From Rhodovulum sp. PH10 (lineage in GTDB: Bacteria; Pseudomonadota; Alphaproteobacteria; Rhizobiales; Xanthobacteraceae), in contig NZ_AKZI01000001.1 in the NCBI RefSeq assembly GCF_000293785.1, forward strand, positions 1-64,000: a stretch of 64,000 nucleotides of DNA, written 5' to 3'. This document shows, one piece after another, positions 16,428-24,976 of this stretch. Position 1 is the first letter of the stretch. Every line of letters starts with the position of its first letter. A model generated the notes under the pieces. It was not told where the DNA came from and made no database searches. It was given only the letters and a program-made list of their open reading frames with translations. The translations under genes and the position numbers were made by a program.

Positions 16428-18180
16428 GCTCGACGACATCGTCGACCTGATCGACGACACCGCCGATCCGGTCGCAGCCGACCTCGCGCCGCGCTGGACC
16501 ATCCTGGTGGTCGACGACGATCCCGCCGTCCACGAGGGCACCCGCTTCGCGCTCGCCGACTACGAGCTGAACGGCCGCGGGCTCGACATCCTCTCGGCCT
16601 ATTCGGCAGTCGAAGGACGCGCGGCGCTGATCGCGCATCCGGAGATCGCGGTGGTGCTGCTCGACGTGATCATGGAGACCGAGACCGCCGGTCTCGATCT
16701 GGTCGACGTGATCCGCACCGAGCTGAAGAACGAGACGGTGCGCATCGTGCTGCGCACCGGCCAGCCCGGCCAGGCGCCGGAGCGGCGCATCATCGTCGAT
16801 TACGACATCAACGACTACAAGGCGAAGACCGAGCTGACGGCCGACAAGCTGTTCACCTCGCTCACCGCGGCGCTGCGCGCTCATCAGCAATTGCAACGCA
16901 TGAACGAGACGCGGCGCGGCCTCGAGATCATCGTCGACGCGGCCTCCACGCTGTACGACTTCAAGTCGATCCAGAGGCTCGCGGAAGGCGTGCTGGTGCA
17001 GCTCGCCTCGCTGCTCGCGGTCGAGTGCGACGGCATCCTGTTCGCCCACGACGGTGGCGACGAGCGGCTGGTGTCGGTGGTGGCGGCGGCCGGCTGCTAT
17101 CGCCACCATCTCGGCGCGACCGGCACCGACGGGCTCGATCCCGATCTCGCCCGGCTGATCGACCAGACGTTCGAGGAGCGGCACCACTGCTTCGGCCCGC
17201 GCTGGTCGGTGCTGTACGTTCGCACCGGCAGCGACCGCGAGATCGCCGTGGTCTTGCAGGTGACACGCCCGCTGTCCGACACCGACCGCACGTTGGTGGA
17301 GATCTTCACCGGAAAACTGTCGATCGCCTTCGACAACGTGATCCTCTACGAGAAGCTGCAGGAGGCGAACAGCCGGCTCGAGCAGCGCGTCGAGCAGCGC
17401 ACCCGCGAGCTGACCTCGGCCAACCGCCGCCTCGCCGCGCAGTGGTCCAGGCTGCAACGGGCCAATTCCTTCAAGACGGAGGTTCTCTCCACCGTCGCGC
17501 ACGACCTGAGAAACCCGCTGTCGGTGATCACCGGGCGCGCCGAAATCCTCGAGCGCATGCTCGCCGATCCCGCCATGAAGACCGACGCGGCGACCACCCA
17601 GATCGGCCACATCCACGCCGCGGTCGACCGCCTCTCGGAGATGGTGGAAAGCCTGATCGCCGACGCCATGGCCGACGCGCTCGACATCACCATCCGCCGC
17701 GAGCCGGCCGACCTCGCCGCCGTCGTGCGCGAGGTGGTGGAGGCGAACCAGCCGCTCGCCGCCAAGAAGCAGCAGGAGATCGTCGTCGACGCACCGAAGT
17801 CGCTGGCGATCGCCTGCGACCACGACCGCATCCGCGAGGCGATCGACAACCTTCTCAGCAACGCCATCAAGTACAGCGCGATCGGCGGCGAGGTGACGGT
17901 GACGCTGGCGGCGACGGCGGAGGGCGCGCGGATCGCCGTCACCGACGCCGGCCCCGGCATGTCGGAGCAGGATCTCTCACGCCTGTTCGGCCGCTTCCAG
18001 CGGCTGTCGGCGCGACCGACCGGCGGCGAGAGCTCGACCGGGCTCGGCCTGTCGATCGTCAAGCGGATCGTCGATCTGCACGGCGGCACCGTCTCTGCCG
18101 AAAGCCCCGGCCTCGGTCACGGCTCGACCTTCGTGCTGACGCTGCCGGCCCGCACCGCCGAGCCCGCCGCGACGGGCTGA
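16420..18180 (+). CDS. Hybrid receiver - DUF3369 - histidine kinase
   Basis: This 586-residue cytosolic protein has an N-terminal receiver domain with DDD acidic pocket (residues 32-34) and phospho-accepting Asp near 82. A DUF3369 sensor-like domain follows at about 150-310, then a coiled coil and a second kinase core with His near 361 (STVAHDLRNPLSV), the LLSNAIKYSAIGG N box and GLGLSIVKRIV. It therefore can be both a partner of the upstream membrane kinase and a kinase itself. It has no DNA-binding domain, so output must go through a further protein. Translational coupling with the upstream gene is suggested by the 8-base overlap. Confidence 0.88.
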   Translation: MVELDDIVDLIDDTADPVAADLAPRWTILVVDDDPAVHEGTRFALADYELNGRGLDILSAYSAVEGRAALIAHPEIAVVLLDVIMETETAGLDLVDVIRTELKNETVRIVLRTGQPGQAPERRIIVDYDINDYKAKTELTADKLFTSLTAALRAHQQLQRMNETRRGLEIIVDAASTLYDFKSIQRLAEGVLVQLASLLAVECDGILFAHDGGDERLVSVVAAAGCYRHHLGATGTDGLDPDLARLIDQTFEERHHCFGPRWSVLYVRTGSDREIAVVLQVTRPLSDTDRTLVEIFTGKLSIAFDNVILYEKLQEANSRLEQRVEQRTRELTSANRRLAAQWSRLQRANSFKTEVLSTVAHDLRNPLSVITGRAEILERMLADPAMKTDAATTQIGHIHAAVDRLSEMVESLIADAMADALDITIRREPADLAAVVREVVEANQPLAAKKQQEIVVDAPKSLAIACDHDRIREAIDNLLSNAIKYSAIGGEVTVTLAATAEGARIAVTDAGPGMSEQDLSRLFGRFQRLSARPTGGESSTGLGLSIVKRIVDLHGGTVSAESPGLGHGSTFVLTLPARTAEPAATG

Positions 18181-18239
18181 CGGCGCCATCGGCGACGACC
18201 GGCCGCAACGACCTGCCGGCCGCCGGACGAAGCCGCCGG

Positions 18240-19385
18240 TCACCCGGCGTTCTGCTCGAGATGCTGGCGGAGATCGTCGATCGAGGCGAAGCGCAGCACG
18301 CCCTGCTCGAACTCGGCGTCGATCGAGCCGTCGGTGTAGAGCGTGTAGCGCATCCCGTCGATCTCGCCGGACTTGAGCACCTGCACGGTCTCCTCGGCCG
18401 CCGGCGTCTCGCGCGACGGTTCTTGGCGCGACGACTCGCTGCGAGGCGGCTCGAACCGAGACGGCTCGCTGCGGGAAAACTCGTTGCGGGAATACTCGTT
18501 GCGGGGAAACCGCGGCGGCGGCGCAAAGCCGCGCTCGGGCGGCGGCGGCTCGTCGTCACGCGGCGCCTCGGCGTCCGGGCTCACCGTCTGGCGGCGCCGG
18601 GTCCAGGCGAAGAAGCGCTTGCGCTCGCTGCCGGACAAAGGCTCGCCGAGCGGGTCGCGCTCCCACGCGGCCGGCCCCCCGCCCGTGTCGCGGCCCTCGT
18701 CGCGTGCCCGCTCGTCGCGATCGCCGGCGTACGGGCGGCGCGTCTCCTCGGCGCCCGCCGGCGCCCCGAATGTCGGCGGCTCGACTCGCGGCGGGGACAT
18801 CGACGGGGCAGGCATCGACGGAGCGGACATCGACGGAGCGGGCGACGACGGTGGTGGCGCCACCACCGGCGGACGATAGCCGGCCGGCGACTCGGAGGCG
18901 GCGGGATCGAAGCCCGGTGTGCGGCGCAGCGGCGGCGGGGTCGGTGGCGCCTTGAGCGGCGGCTGCGGCGGCAGCGGCGCCGAAGCCGACGCGGGCGAGG
19001 CGGAGTCCGGGCGGTCGAACATGCCGACCCGCGGCAGCGACGGCGACGCCCGCAGCCGCTCGGCGGCGACCGCGGCCGACGGCGGCTCCGGCTCGGCCGG
19101 CGGCAGCGACGGCTCGCGCACGCGGCTGCGCAGCGGCGGCGCCTCGTCCTCCTCGAAGTCCTCGGCGGTCACCGCGACCGCCGCCTCGAGCGCGTTGCGC
19201 AGCGAGCGCAGCTCGCGCAGCACGGCGGCGAGCCCGATCAGCAGAATGCCCGCCGAGGCCGCCGTGGTGCCGGCGGTGATCAGCAGGTTGCCGACGTCGA
19301 ACTCCTTGTTCGGAATGCCGGACAGCACGGCGAGAAGACCGAGCACCGTCACCAGTGCGCCGACCGACATCAAACCCAGAACCAT
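18240..19385 (-). CDS. Proline-rich membrane-anchored protein of unknown function
   Basis: The 381-residue protein begins with two hydrophobic segments (about residues 2-22 and 33-60), then has a long disordered Pro/Ala/Ser/Arg-rich linker, and ends in a compact ~50-residue domain that starts VLKSGEIDGMRYTLYTDGSI and closes with ASIDDLRQHLEQ. The C-terminal domain resembles the tail of uncharacterised membrane proteins of Bradyrhizobium-like bacteria. Two low-complexity stretches are repeat-derived: a 15-bp triplicate at 18796-18840 encoding SMxAP units, and hexad-like R/S-E/N-P/F repeats encoded around 18420-18505. No function is known to me. Confidence 0.7.
   Translation of the reverse strand: MVLGLMSVGALVTVLGLLAVLSGIPNKEFDVGNLLITAGTTAASAGILLIGLAAVLRELRSLRNALEAAVAVTAEDFEEDEAPPLRSRVREPSLPPAEPEPPSAAVAAERLRASPSLPRVGMFDRPDSASPASASAPLPPQPPLKAPPTPPPLRRTPGFDPAASESPAGYRPPVVAPPPSSPAPSMSAPSMPAPSMSPPRVEPPTFGAPAGAEETRRPYAGDRDERARDEGRDTGGGPAAWERDPLGEPLSGSERKRFFAWTRRRQTVSPDAEAPRDDEPPPPERGFAPPPRFPRNEYSRNEFSRSEPSRFEPPRSESSRQEPSRETPAAEETVQVLKSGEIDGMRYTLYTDGSIDAEFEQGVLRFASIDDLRQHLEQNAG
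18796..18840 (-). repeat. Three-unit 15-bp in-frame repeat
   Basis: Three consecutive 15-base units (18796-18810, 18811-18825, 18826-18840), each built on a CATCGACGGNGC core. They encode successive Ser-Met-Pro/Ser-Ala-Pro steps in the linker of the proline-rich membrane protein. Confidence 0.8.
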
Positions 19386-19798
19386 CGCTACGCCCTCTGC
19401 GCGACCTCGTTCGGGCGAGCGCGGCGTGCGGTCGCGTCGCCGGCGCCCTTGCCGCCGGGGCGCCCCCGCGACGTCTTCGAGGCAAGGAGCGACATCAATG
19501 GTCGCGTCCCGACATTGGCACGCATCTACTCGTCTCGTCCGGCCGGAAGATTATCCAGGCCTTTGGCATTCAACAACCATTTTCGCCCCGCCCACCATTC
19601 GTGGCAACCGCGGGATGCACGCCGGCGGGGTTTCGGACCGCCGTGCCGAAAAGGGACGCCGGCGGCCGGGCGATCGATCGTCGCGCCCGAGGTTGCGAAT
19701 GACCGGACCGATCTCTACCTGAGAGGCGTCGATTACCATCCCCCGTCCCGGACGGCCACGGCGGCCGCTGCCGGGCTCTCAGAACCAGGAGCACCGTG
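19386..19798. other. Intergenic region between two divergent genes
   Basis: No supported gene. It holds the divergent 5' regions of the proline-rich membrane protein gene and the superoxide dismutase gene. I could not find a promoter with confidence in it. Confidence 0.4.
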
Positions 19799-20401
19799 AT
19801 GTCCTTTACGCTGCCGGACCTGCCGTATGCCTACGACGCGCTCGCCCCCTACATGTCGCGCGAGACGCTCGAATATCATCACGACAAGCATCACAATGCG
19901 TACGTGACCACCGGCAACAATCTGCTCAAGGGCAGCGAGTGGGAAGGCAAGTCGATCGAGGAGGTGGTGAAAGGCGCCTACGGCAAGAACCAGGGCCTGT
20001 TCAACAATGCCGGCCAGCACTTCAACCACACCCACTTCTGGAAATGGATGAAGCCGAACGGCGGCGGCGACAAGCTGCCGGGCGAGCTGGAGAAGGCGAT
20101 CGTCGCCGATCTCGGCTCGCTCGCCAAGGCGAAGGAGGACTTCGTGCAGGCCGGCACCACGCAATTCGGCTCCGGCTGGGCGTGGCTCGCGGTGAAGGAC
20201 GGAAAGATCACCGTGATGAAGACGCCGAACGGCGAGAACCCGCTGGTGCACGGCGCCACCCCGATCCTCGGCGTCGACGTGTGGGAGCACTCCTACTACA
20301 TCGACTACCGCAACCGCCGCCCCGACTACCTCAAGGCGTTCGTCGACCATCTGGTGAACTGGGAGTACGTGGCGGAGCTTTACGCGGCTGCCTCGAAGTG
20401 A
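19799..20401 (+). CDS. sodB: Superoxide dismutase, Fe/Mn family
   Basis: The 200-residue enzyme converts superoxide to hydrogen peroxide and oxygen. The metal ligands are recognisable: His27 in EYHHDKHH, His in NHTHFWKWM near residue 78, and Asp and His in DVWEHSYYIDY near 160-166. The AGTTQFGSGWAWL block is of the Fe-type (SodB-like) pattern, though cambialistic use cannot be excluded. There is no signal peptide, so it is cytosolic. A GTG lies directly before the ATG at 19799; the ATG is chosen. Confidence 0.95.
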   Translation: MSFTLPDLPYAYDALAPYMSRETLEYHHDKHHNAYVTTGNNLLKGSEWEGKSIEEVVKGAYGKNQGLFNNAGQHFNHTHFWKWMKPNGGGDKLPGELEKAIVADLGSLAKAKEDFVQAGTTQFGSGWAWLAVKDGKITVMKTPNGENPLVHGATPILGVDVWEHSYYIDYRNRRPDYLKAFVDHLVNWEYVAELYAAASK

Positions 20402-20417
20402 TCCGCGTGGTGTGATA

Positions 20418-20465
20418 TGCGATCCGGCGCCGGCCTCGCCATCCGCGAGCGCCGGCGCCGTCGCA
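20418..20465. other. GC-rich stem-loop between sodB and the GT39-like gene
   Basis: TGCGA (20418-20422) pairs with TCGCA (20461-20465), and the inner CGGCGCCGG pairs with the complementary GC-rich half with one bulge. There is no T-run after it. It may attenuate transcription into the next gene or stabilise the sodB message. Confidence 0.4.
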
Positions 20466-20502
20466 TGTCGTCCAGCACCAACGGATACCATCGGGGCCCT
20501 CG

Positions 20503-22194
20503 ATGTCCCACACCGGCCTGACGCTGCCTCGCTCCGATCCGGCCCCGCGGCCGGACCTCGCCACCGCTCCCGCCCGCACCGCGCTCGCCCGCGGCCTGCG
20601 CATCGCCGATCTGCTCGCCGTCATGGTGCTGATCGCGGTGGCGGTGGTGGTCGTCACAACGTTTCGTGATTTCGGCCTCGGCTGGGACGACTACACGCAC
20701 GCCGAGTACGGCGGGCTCTTGATGCGGCTGTACGGCTCGGGCTTCACCGACCGCCGCGCGCTCTCCTTCGTCAATCTGTACGCCTATGGCGGCGGCTTCG
20801 ACATGTTCGCAGCCCTGGTCGCCAAGGTGACGGCGCTGCCGATCTTCGAGGCGCGCCGGCTCGCCGGCGGCTTGGTCGGGCTCGCCGGGCTCGGCATCAC
20901 CTGGCGGCTCGCCCGCGGGCTCGGCGGCCCACTCGCCGGCTTCATCGCGGTGACGCTGCTCGCCGCCTGCCCGCTCTATCTCGGGCACATGTTCATGAAC
21001 CCGAAGGACGTGCCGTTCGCGGTGGCGATGCTCGCCGCGACGCTCGGCTTCGTGCACGCCTTCTCCGAATACCCCAAGCCCTCGGTGCCGACCATCGCGC
21101 TGCTCGGGCTCGGGCTCGGCCTCTCGTTCGGCACGCGGGTGATGGGCGCGCTCGCGGCGATGCCGGCGATCGCCGCCTTCGGGCTGATCGTCGTCGTCGA
21201 GGCCCGCCGCACGGAATTTCGCGCAGCGCTGCGGCGAGCGGGCGTGTTCGTGCTGCGGCTCCTTCCCGCGCTGGTGATCGGCTACGCGCTGATGGCGCTG
21301 ATCTGGCCGTGGTCGGTGGTGTCGCCGCTCAATCCGCTGCGGGCGCTCGTCTACTTCTCGCACTTCTTCGAAAAGCCGTGGGACGAGCTGTTCGACGGCA
21401 CCGCGCGCCTCGTGATCGACATGCCGCGCACTTACGTGCCGATGCTGCTCGGCCTGAAGCTGCCGGAGATTTTGTGGGTGCTCGGGGTCGCCGGGGTGGT
21501 CGCCGCGCTGGTCGTCGCGATGCGCCGCGACGGCCCGCTGAACCGCCGCGCGAGCTTGGTGTTTCTCGCCGTGTCGGTGCTGTTCCCGGTGCTGTTCACG
21601 GTGGTGACCCGGCCGGCGATGTACAACGGCGTGCGCCACATGCTGTTCGTGATCCCGCCGCTGGCGATCCTCGCAGGCCTGGTCGGCGCGCTCCTGATCG
21701 ACCGGCTCGGCGGCGGCCCGGCGCGCCGCGCGCTCACCGCCGCGGTGCTGCTCGCGCTCGGGCTCGCCCACCCGGTCGCCGCGATGGTGCGGCTGCACCC
21801 CTACGAGTACACCTACTTCAATCCGATCGCCGGTGGCGTGCGCGGCGCCGACGGCCGCTTCATGCTGGATTATTGGGGCCTGTCGATGAAGCAGGCTTCG
21901 GAGCTCCTGCTCGACCGGGTGGCGAAGGAGCGCATCCAGCCGCCGCCGAAGCACAAATGGAAGGTCGCGGTGTGCGGGCCGGAGCGCACCGTGCAGGTCT
22001 CGCTCGGGCCGGGCTACAAGCTCGACTGGAAGCCGGCCGGCGCCGACTTCGCGATCTCGCTCGCCGAGTTCTATTGCGCGAAGCTCGATGCCCCGGTGAT
22101 CGCCGAGGTGACCCGCGACGACGTGGTCTATGCCCGCGTCTACGACCTGCGCAGCCACCCGGTGGCGGACCTCTTGACCCGCCCGCCGCCGTGA
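20503..22194 (+). CDS. GT39/PMT-like polytopic membrane glycosyltransferase
   Basis: The 563-residue protein has about ten or more hydrophobic helices. The first lumenal-side loop contains the acidic FGLGWDDYTHAEYGG motif near residues 58-72, the DD of which is characteristic of the GT-C fold family 39. The MNPKDVPFA segment near 165 also fits. Such enzymes transfer sugars from polyprenyl-phosphate donors, e.g. to lipid A or glycans, but the acceptor here is unknown. Start ATG 20503. Confidence 0.75.
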   Translation: MSHTGLTLPRSDPAPRPDLATAPARTALARGLRIADLLAVMVLIAVAVVVVTTFRDFGLGWDDYTHAEYGGLLMRLYGSGFTDRRALSFVNLYAYGGGFDMFAALVAKVTALPIFEARRLAGGLVGLAGLGITWRLARGLGGPLAGFIAVTLLAACPLYLGHMFMNPKDVPFAVAMLAATLGFVHAFSEYPKPSVPTIALLGLGLGLSFGTRVMGALAAMPAIAAFGLIVVVEARRTEFRAALRRAGVFVLRLLPALVIGYALMALIWPWSVVSPLNPLRALVYFSHFFEKPWDELFDGTARLVIDMPRTYVPMLLGLKLPEILWVLGVAGVVAALVVAMRRDGPLNRRASLVFLAVSVLFPVLFTVVTRPAMYNGVRHMLFVIPPLAILAGLVGALLIDRLGGGPARRALTAAVLLALGLAHPVAAMVRLHPYEYTYFNPIAGGVRGADGRFMLDYWGLSMKQASELLLDRVAKERIQPPPKHKWKVAVCGPERTVQVSLGPGYKLDWKPAGADFAISLAEFYCAKLDAPVIAEVTRDDVVYARVYDLRSHPVADLLTRPPP

Positions 22195-22285
22195 GCGGCG
22201 GGAGATGGCGGCGAGGCGACGGACTCGGCCCATGGCATTCGTCGAAGCGCCGGTTTGCCGGCGTCGATCGTGAACGATACAGTTC

Positions 22286-22981
22286 GTGAACGGCTCTCTT
22301 TTCGATGTCGTTCAGGATGCGAAAATGTTCGTGTTCGACGCCTATGGCACGCTGTTCGACGTCGGTGCGGCGATCGCCCGGCATCGTGAAAAAGTCGGGC
22401 CGGAGGCCGACCGGCTGTCCGACATCTGGCGGACCAAGCAGCTCGAATATTCCTGGACGCTGACGCTCGCCGGCCGGTTCGTCGATTTCTGGACGCTGAC
22501 CGAGCAGGCGCTCGACGTCGCGCTCGGGTCGTGCCCCTCGGTCGACCGCGGACTGCGCGGCGATCTCCTCGATGCCTACCGCACGCTGGACGCCTATCCG
22601 GACGCGCGTGTGGCACTACGCGCCCTGAAGGCGAAGGGTGCGCGCACCGCGATCCTGTCGAACGGCTCGGAAAAGATGCTGGCGGACGCGGTGGCGGCGG
22701 CCGGGATCGGCGGCGATCTCGACGCGGTTCTGTCGGTCGATCCGATAAAACTCTTCAAGCCGCGGCCGGAGGTCTATCGGCTGGTGCTGGAAAAATTTTC
22801 GGTGGCGCCCGGCGAGGTGATCTTCGTCTCGTCGAACGGCTGGGACGTGATGGGCGCGCGCGCGTTCGGTTTTCGCCCGGTGTGGGTGAACCGTGCCAAA
22901 AAGCCGGCGGAGTATCCCGACGTCACACCGATCCGCGTGATCGACGATCTTTCGGGCCTGCTCGACCTCGCGCCGTCTTGA
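22286..22981 (+). CDS. Haloacid dehalogenase type II (HAD superfamily)
   Basis: The 231-residue enzyme carries the four HAD motifs in order: VFDAYGTLFD with nucleophile Asp18, LSNGS near 122, Lys in KLFKPRPEVY near 153-162, and SSNGWDVMGAR near 180-190. The SSNGWD block is characteristic of L-2-haloacid dehalogenases, which hydrolyse 2-haloalkanoic acids to 2-hydroxy acids. The physiological substrate is not certain. The gene stands alone, followed by two palindromic repeats. Confidence 0.9.
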   Translation: MNGSLFDVVQDAKMFVFDAYGTLFDVGAAIARHREKVGPEADRLSDIWRTKQLEYSWTLTLAGRFVDFWTLTEQALDVALGSCPSVDRGLRGDLLDAYRTLDAYPDARVALRALKAKGARTAILSNGSEKMLADAVAAAGIGGDLDAVLSVDPIKLFKPRPEVYRLVLEKFSVAPGEVIFVSSNGWDVMGARAFGFRPVWVNRAKKPAEYPDVTPIRVIDDLSGLLDLAPS

Positions 22982-23017
22982 TCGGGTCGACGTGAGACCA
23001 ACGGTGACGGAGTTCGA

Positions 23018-23064
23018 CCTCGTCCAGAGGAGCACTCCGCAGGAGTGCGCCTCGAAGGGCGAGG
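23018..23064. repeat. Intergenic palindrome, copy 1
   Basis: CCTCGTCC at 23018-23025 pairs with GGCGAGG ending at 23064; inside, GCACTCC and GGAGTGC form a tight hairpin around GCA. The overall layout matches the neighbouring palindrome at 23089-23132. Confidence 0.65.
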
Positions 23065-23088
23065 GCAAGGTCGAAGGCAGGACCCGGG

Positions 23089-23132
23089 CCTCATCCTTCG
23101 AGACGGCCGCTTCGCGGCCCCTCAGGATGAGG
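23089..23132. repeat. Intergenic palindrome, copy 2
   Basis: CCTCATCC (23089-23096) pairs with GGATGAGG (23125-23132) around an inner GGCCGC-TTC-GCGGCC hairpin. Elements of this form (CCTCATCCTTCGAGAC...) recur widely in intergenic DNA of Bradyrhizobium/Rhodopseudomonas-like genomes. It sits between the dehalogenase and lrgB genes, whose 3' ends converge. Confidence 0.75.
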
Positions 23133-23170
23133 TCGAGGTCTCCTGCGTGGGTATGATCGAGCCGTCGTGA

Positions 23171-23887
23171 TCAGGTCGGCAGCCAGGGCAGCACCAGCGG
23201 CACCAGCACCGCGGTGAGCAAGCCGTTGAGGCCGAGCGCGATGCCGGCAAAAGTGCCGGCGAGCTGATCGACCTGAAACGCCCGCGCGGTGCCGATACCG
23301 TGCGAGGCGAGGCCCGCCGCAAAGCCGCGAGCGGCATAGTTCTTCACGCGGAGCAGGTTCATCAGCGGGGTGACGACCATCGCGCCGACGATGCCGGTGA
23401 GGATCACCAGCACGGCGGCGAGCGCCGGATCGGCGCCGATCACCTCGGCGACGCCCATCGCGATCGGCGTGGTGGCGCTCTTCGGCGCGAGCGCGAGCGT
23501 GGTTCCGGCATCGAGCCCGAACAGCCGCGCGAGCAGCACCGCCGAGACGATCGCGGTGAGCGAGCCGACCACCAGTGCCACCACCATCGGCACCACCAGC
23601 CGGCGGACATGGGCGAGGTGCTGCACCAGCGGCACCGCGAGCGCCACCGTCGCCGGGCCGAGCAGGAAATGGACGAACTGCGCACCCGCGAAATAGGCCG
23701 GAAACGGCGTGCCGCTGCCGAGCAGCACCAAGGAGACCAGCACCACCGCGATCAGCACCGGGTTCGCCAACGGATGCCGGCGCGCGCGGATGAACACGGC
23801 CTCTGCGAGCGCATAGGCGATCAGCGTGGTGGTGAGCCACAGCAGCGGCCCGCTGGAGAGATAGACCCACAGATCGACCAGGCTCAC
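23171..23887 (-). CDS. LrgB family membrane protein
   Basis: The 238-residue protein has seven or so membrane helices and the LrgB/YohK signature: FALAPKSATTPIAMG-type block (here ALAPKSATTPIAMGV near residues 130-144), and the ASHGIGTARAFQ block near 195. LrgB and CidA family proteins act together at the membrane, in some bacteria as a holin/antiholin-like pair, in others as transporters of glycolate, pyruvate or similar acids. It overlaps the upstream cidA-like gene by 4 bases (ATGA), implying co-translation. Confidence 0.9.
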   Translation of the reverse strand: MSLVDLWVYLSSGPLLWLTTTLIAYALAEAVFIRARRHPLANPVLIAVVLVSLVLLGSGTPFPAYFAGAQFVHFLLGPATVALAVPLVQHLAHVRRLVVPMVVALVVGSLTAIVSAVLLARLFGLDAGTTLALAPKSATTPIAMGVAEVIGADPALAAVLVILTGIVGAMVVTPLMNLLRVKNYAARGFAAGLASHGIGTARAFQVDQLAGTFAGIALGLNGLLTAVLVPLVLPWLPT

Positions 23888-24264
23888 GGCGCGCCCTCCC
23901 CCGGCTTGCCGTGCTCGACGCCGATCCCCATCAGCCGGGCGACGCCGGCAAAGACCAGCGCCGTCACCGCCAGCGCGATCACGGTGGAGAGCACCAGCAC
24001 CGCCAGCACCCGAAGCCCCTCGGAGCCGACCTTGTCGAGATGCTGCACCACCCCGACGCCGGCCGGCACGAACAGCAGCGACAGGTGCTTCAGAAGCGAG
24101 CCGCCGACCTCGCCGACGCCGCCCGGCAGCGGCACCCGCGCCGCCATCAGGAGGGTGAGCAGCACCATGCCCACCACCGGCCCGGGAATCGGCAGCGCCA
24201 GCGCGCGCACGAACGCCTCGCCCAGAAGCTGGCAGCCGAGCAGAATTGCGAACCCGTGAAGCAT
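23884..24264 (-). CDS. CidA/LrgA family membrane protein
   Basis: A protein of about 126 residues with four hydrophobic helices and the LrgA signature LALPIPGPVVGMVLL near residues 22-36. It is the partner of the LrgB-type protein encoded next. Start at 24264 (MLHGFA) is preferred since the family starts right at the first helix; the frame is open to 24303. Confidence 0.88.
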   Translation of the reverse strand: MLHGFAILLGCQLLGEAFVRALALPIPGPVVGMVLLTLLMAARVPLPGGVGEVGGSLLKHLSLLFVPAGVGVVQHLDKVGSEGLRVLAVLVLSTVIALAVTALVFAGVARLMGIGVEHGKPGEGAP

Positions 24265-24367
24265 GGCACCTCGCCGTCCGGACACCGTGATGAAGCGCCG
24301 CACCTAAACCGCTGCGCGGCCCGAAACAAGCGTGTTCGCGGAAGGAGTGCCCTGCCGCCGACGCTTG

Positions 24368-24390
24368 TAACGCATAACGTTCTGCGTTAT
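24368..24390. promoter_or_regulatory. Candidate operator of the higBA pair
   Basis: Two overlapping inverted repeats lie 10-32 bases before the toxin start: TAACGCA (24368-24374) with TGCGTTA (24383-24389), and ATAACG (24374-24379) with CGTTAT (24385-24390). HigA-family antitoxins usually bind palindromes just upstream of their own operon and repress it, so this is the likely autoregulatory site. Confidence 0.6.
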
Positions 24391-24399
24391 ACCGGGACC

Positions 24400-24681
24400 A
24401 TGATCGTGAGCTTTCGCGATCCGGAAACCGAGCGGATCTGGAGCGGCGTGCGCAGCCGAAAGCTGCCGGCCGACATCCAGGCGACGGCGCTACGCAAGCT
24501 GCGTCTGCTCGCCAATGCCCGCCGTCTCGACGACCTTCGGGTGCCGCCCGGCAACCGGCTGGAAGCGCTCGGCCACGACCGGCTCGGCCAATACTCGATC
24601 CGGATCAACGATCAGTGGCGGATCTGCTTCGTCTGGAGAGACGGCAATGCCCACGACGTCGAGATCGTCGACTACCACTGA
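24400..24681 (+). CDS. higB: HigB/RelE-type toxin
   Basis: The 93-residue basic protein has the RelE/HigB fold: alternating strands with LPADIQATALRKL, LGQYSIRINDQWRICF and a C-terminal DVEIVDYH. The conserved Arg, Trp and His positions of the ribosome-dependent mRNA interferases of this subfamily are present. It is the first gene of a toxin-antitoxin pair, toxin before antitoxin, as usual for higBA. It overlaps the antitoxin gene by 35 bases. Confidence 0.9.
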   Translation: MIVSFRDPETERIWSGVRSRKLPADIQATALRKLRLLANARRLDDLRVPPGNRLEALGHDRLGQYSIRINDQWRICFVWRDGNAHDVEIVDYH

Positions 24682-24967
24682 GCTGCTGCCCAACCCGCAC
24701 CCCGGCGAAATCCTCCTGAAGGAGTTCCTCGAGCCGATGGGGCTGTCGCAGACCGCGCTCGCCCGGGCGATCGGCGTGCCGCCGCGGCGGATCAACGAGA
24801 TCGTGCTCGGCCGGCGCGCCGTCACCGCCGACACCGACTTGCGGCTCGCCCGCTATTTCGGCCTGTCGGACGGCGTGTTTCTCGGCATGCAGACGGATTA
24901 CGAACTGATGCAGCGGCGGCGCGAGATCGGGCCCGCCCTGAAGGCGATCCGTCCCCGCGCCGCCTGA
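24647..24967 (+). CDS. higA: HigA-family XRE antitoxin
   Basis: A 106-residue protein with an XRE helix-turn-helix at about residues 20-65. The HPGEILLKEFLEPMGLSQ start and PPRRINEIVLGRRAVT recognition helix are typical of HigA antidotes. It would neutralise HigB by direct binding and repress the operon through the palindrome at 24368-24390. The start at 24647 lies inside higB; a later start is possible but would cut into the first helix region. Confidence 0.9.
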   Translation: MPTTSRSSTTTELLPNPHPGEILLKEFLEPMGLSQTALARAIGVPPRRINEIVLGRRAVTADTDLRLARYFGLSDGVFLGMQTDYELMQRRREIGPALKAIRPRAA

Positions 24968-24976
24968 GCGAAAACC

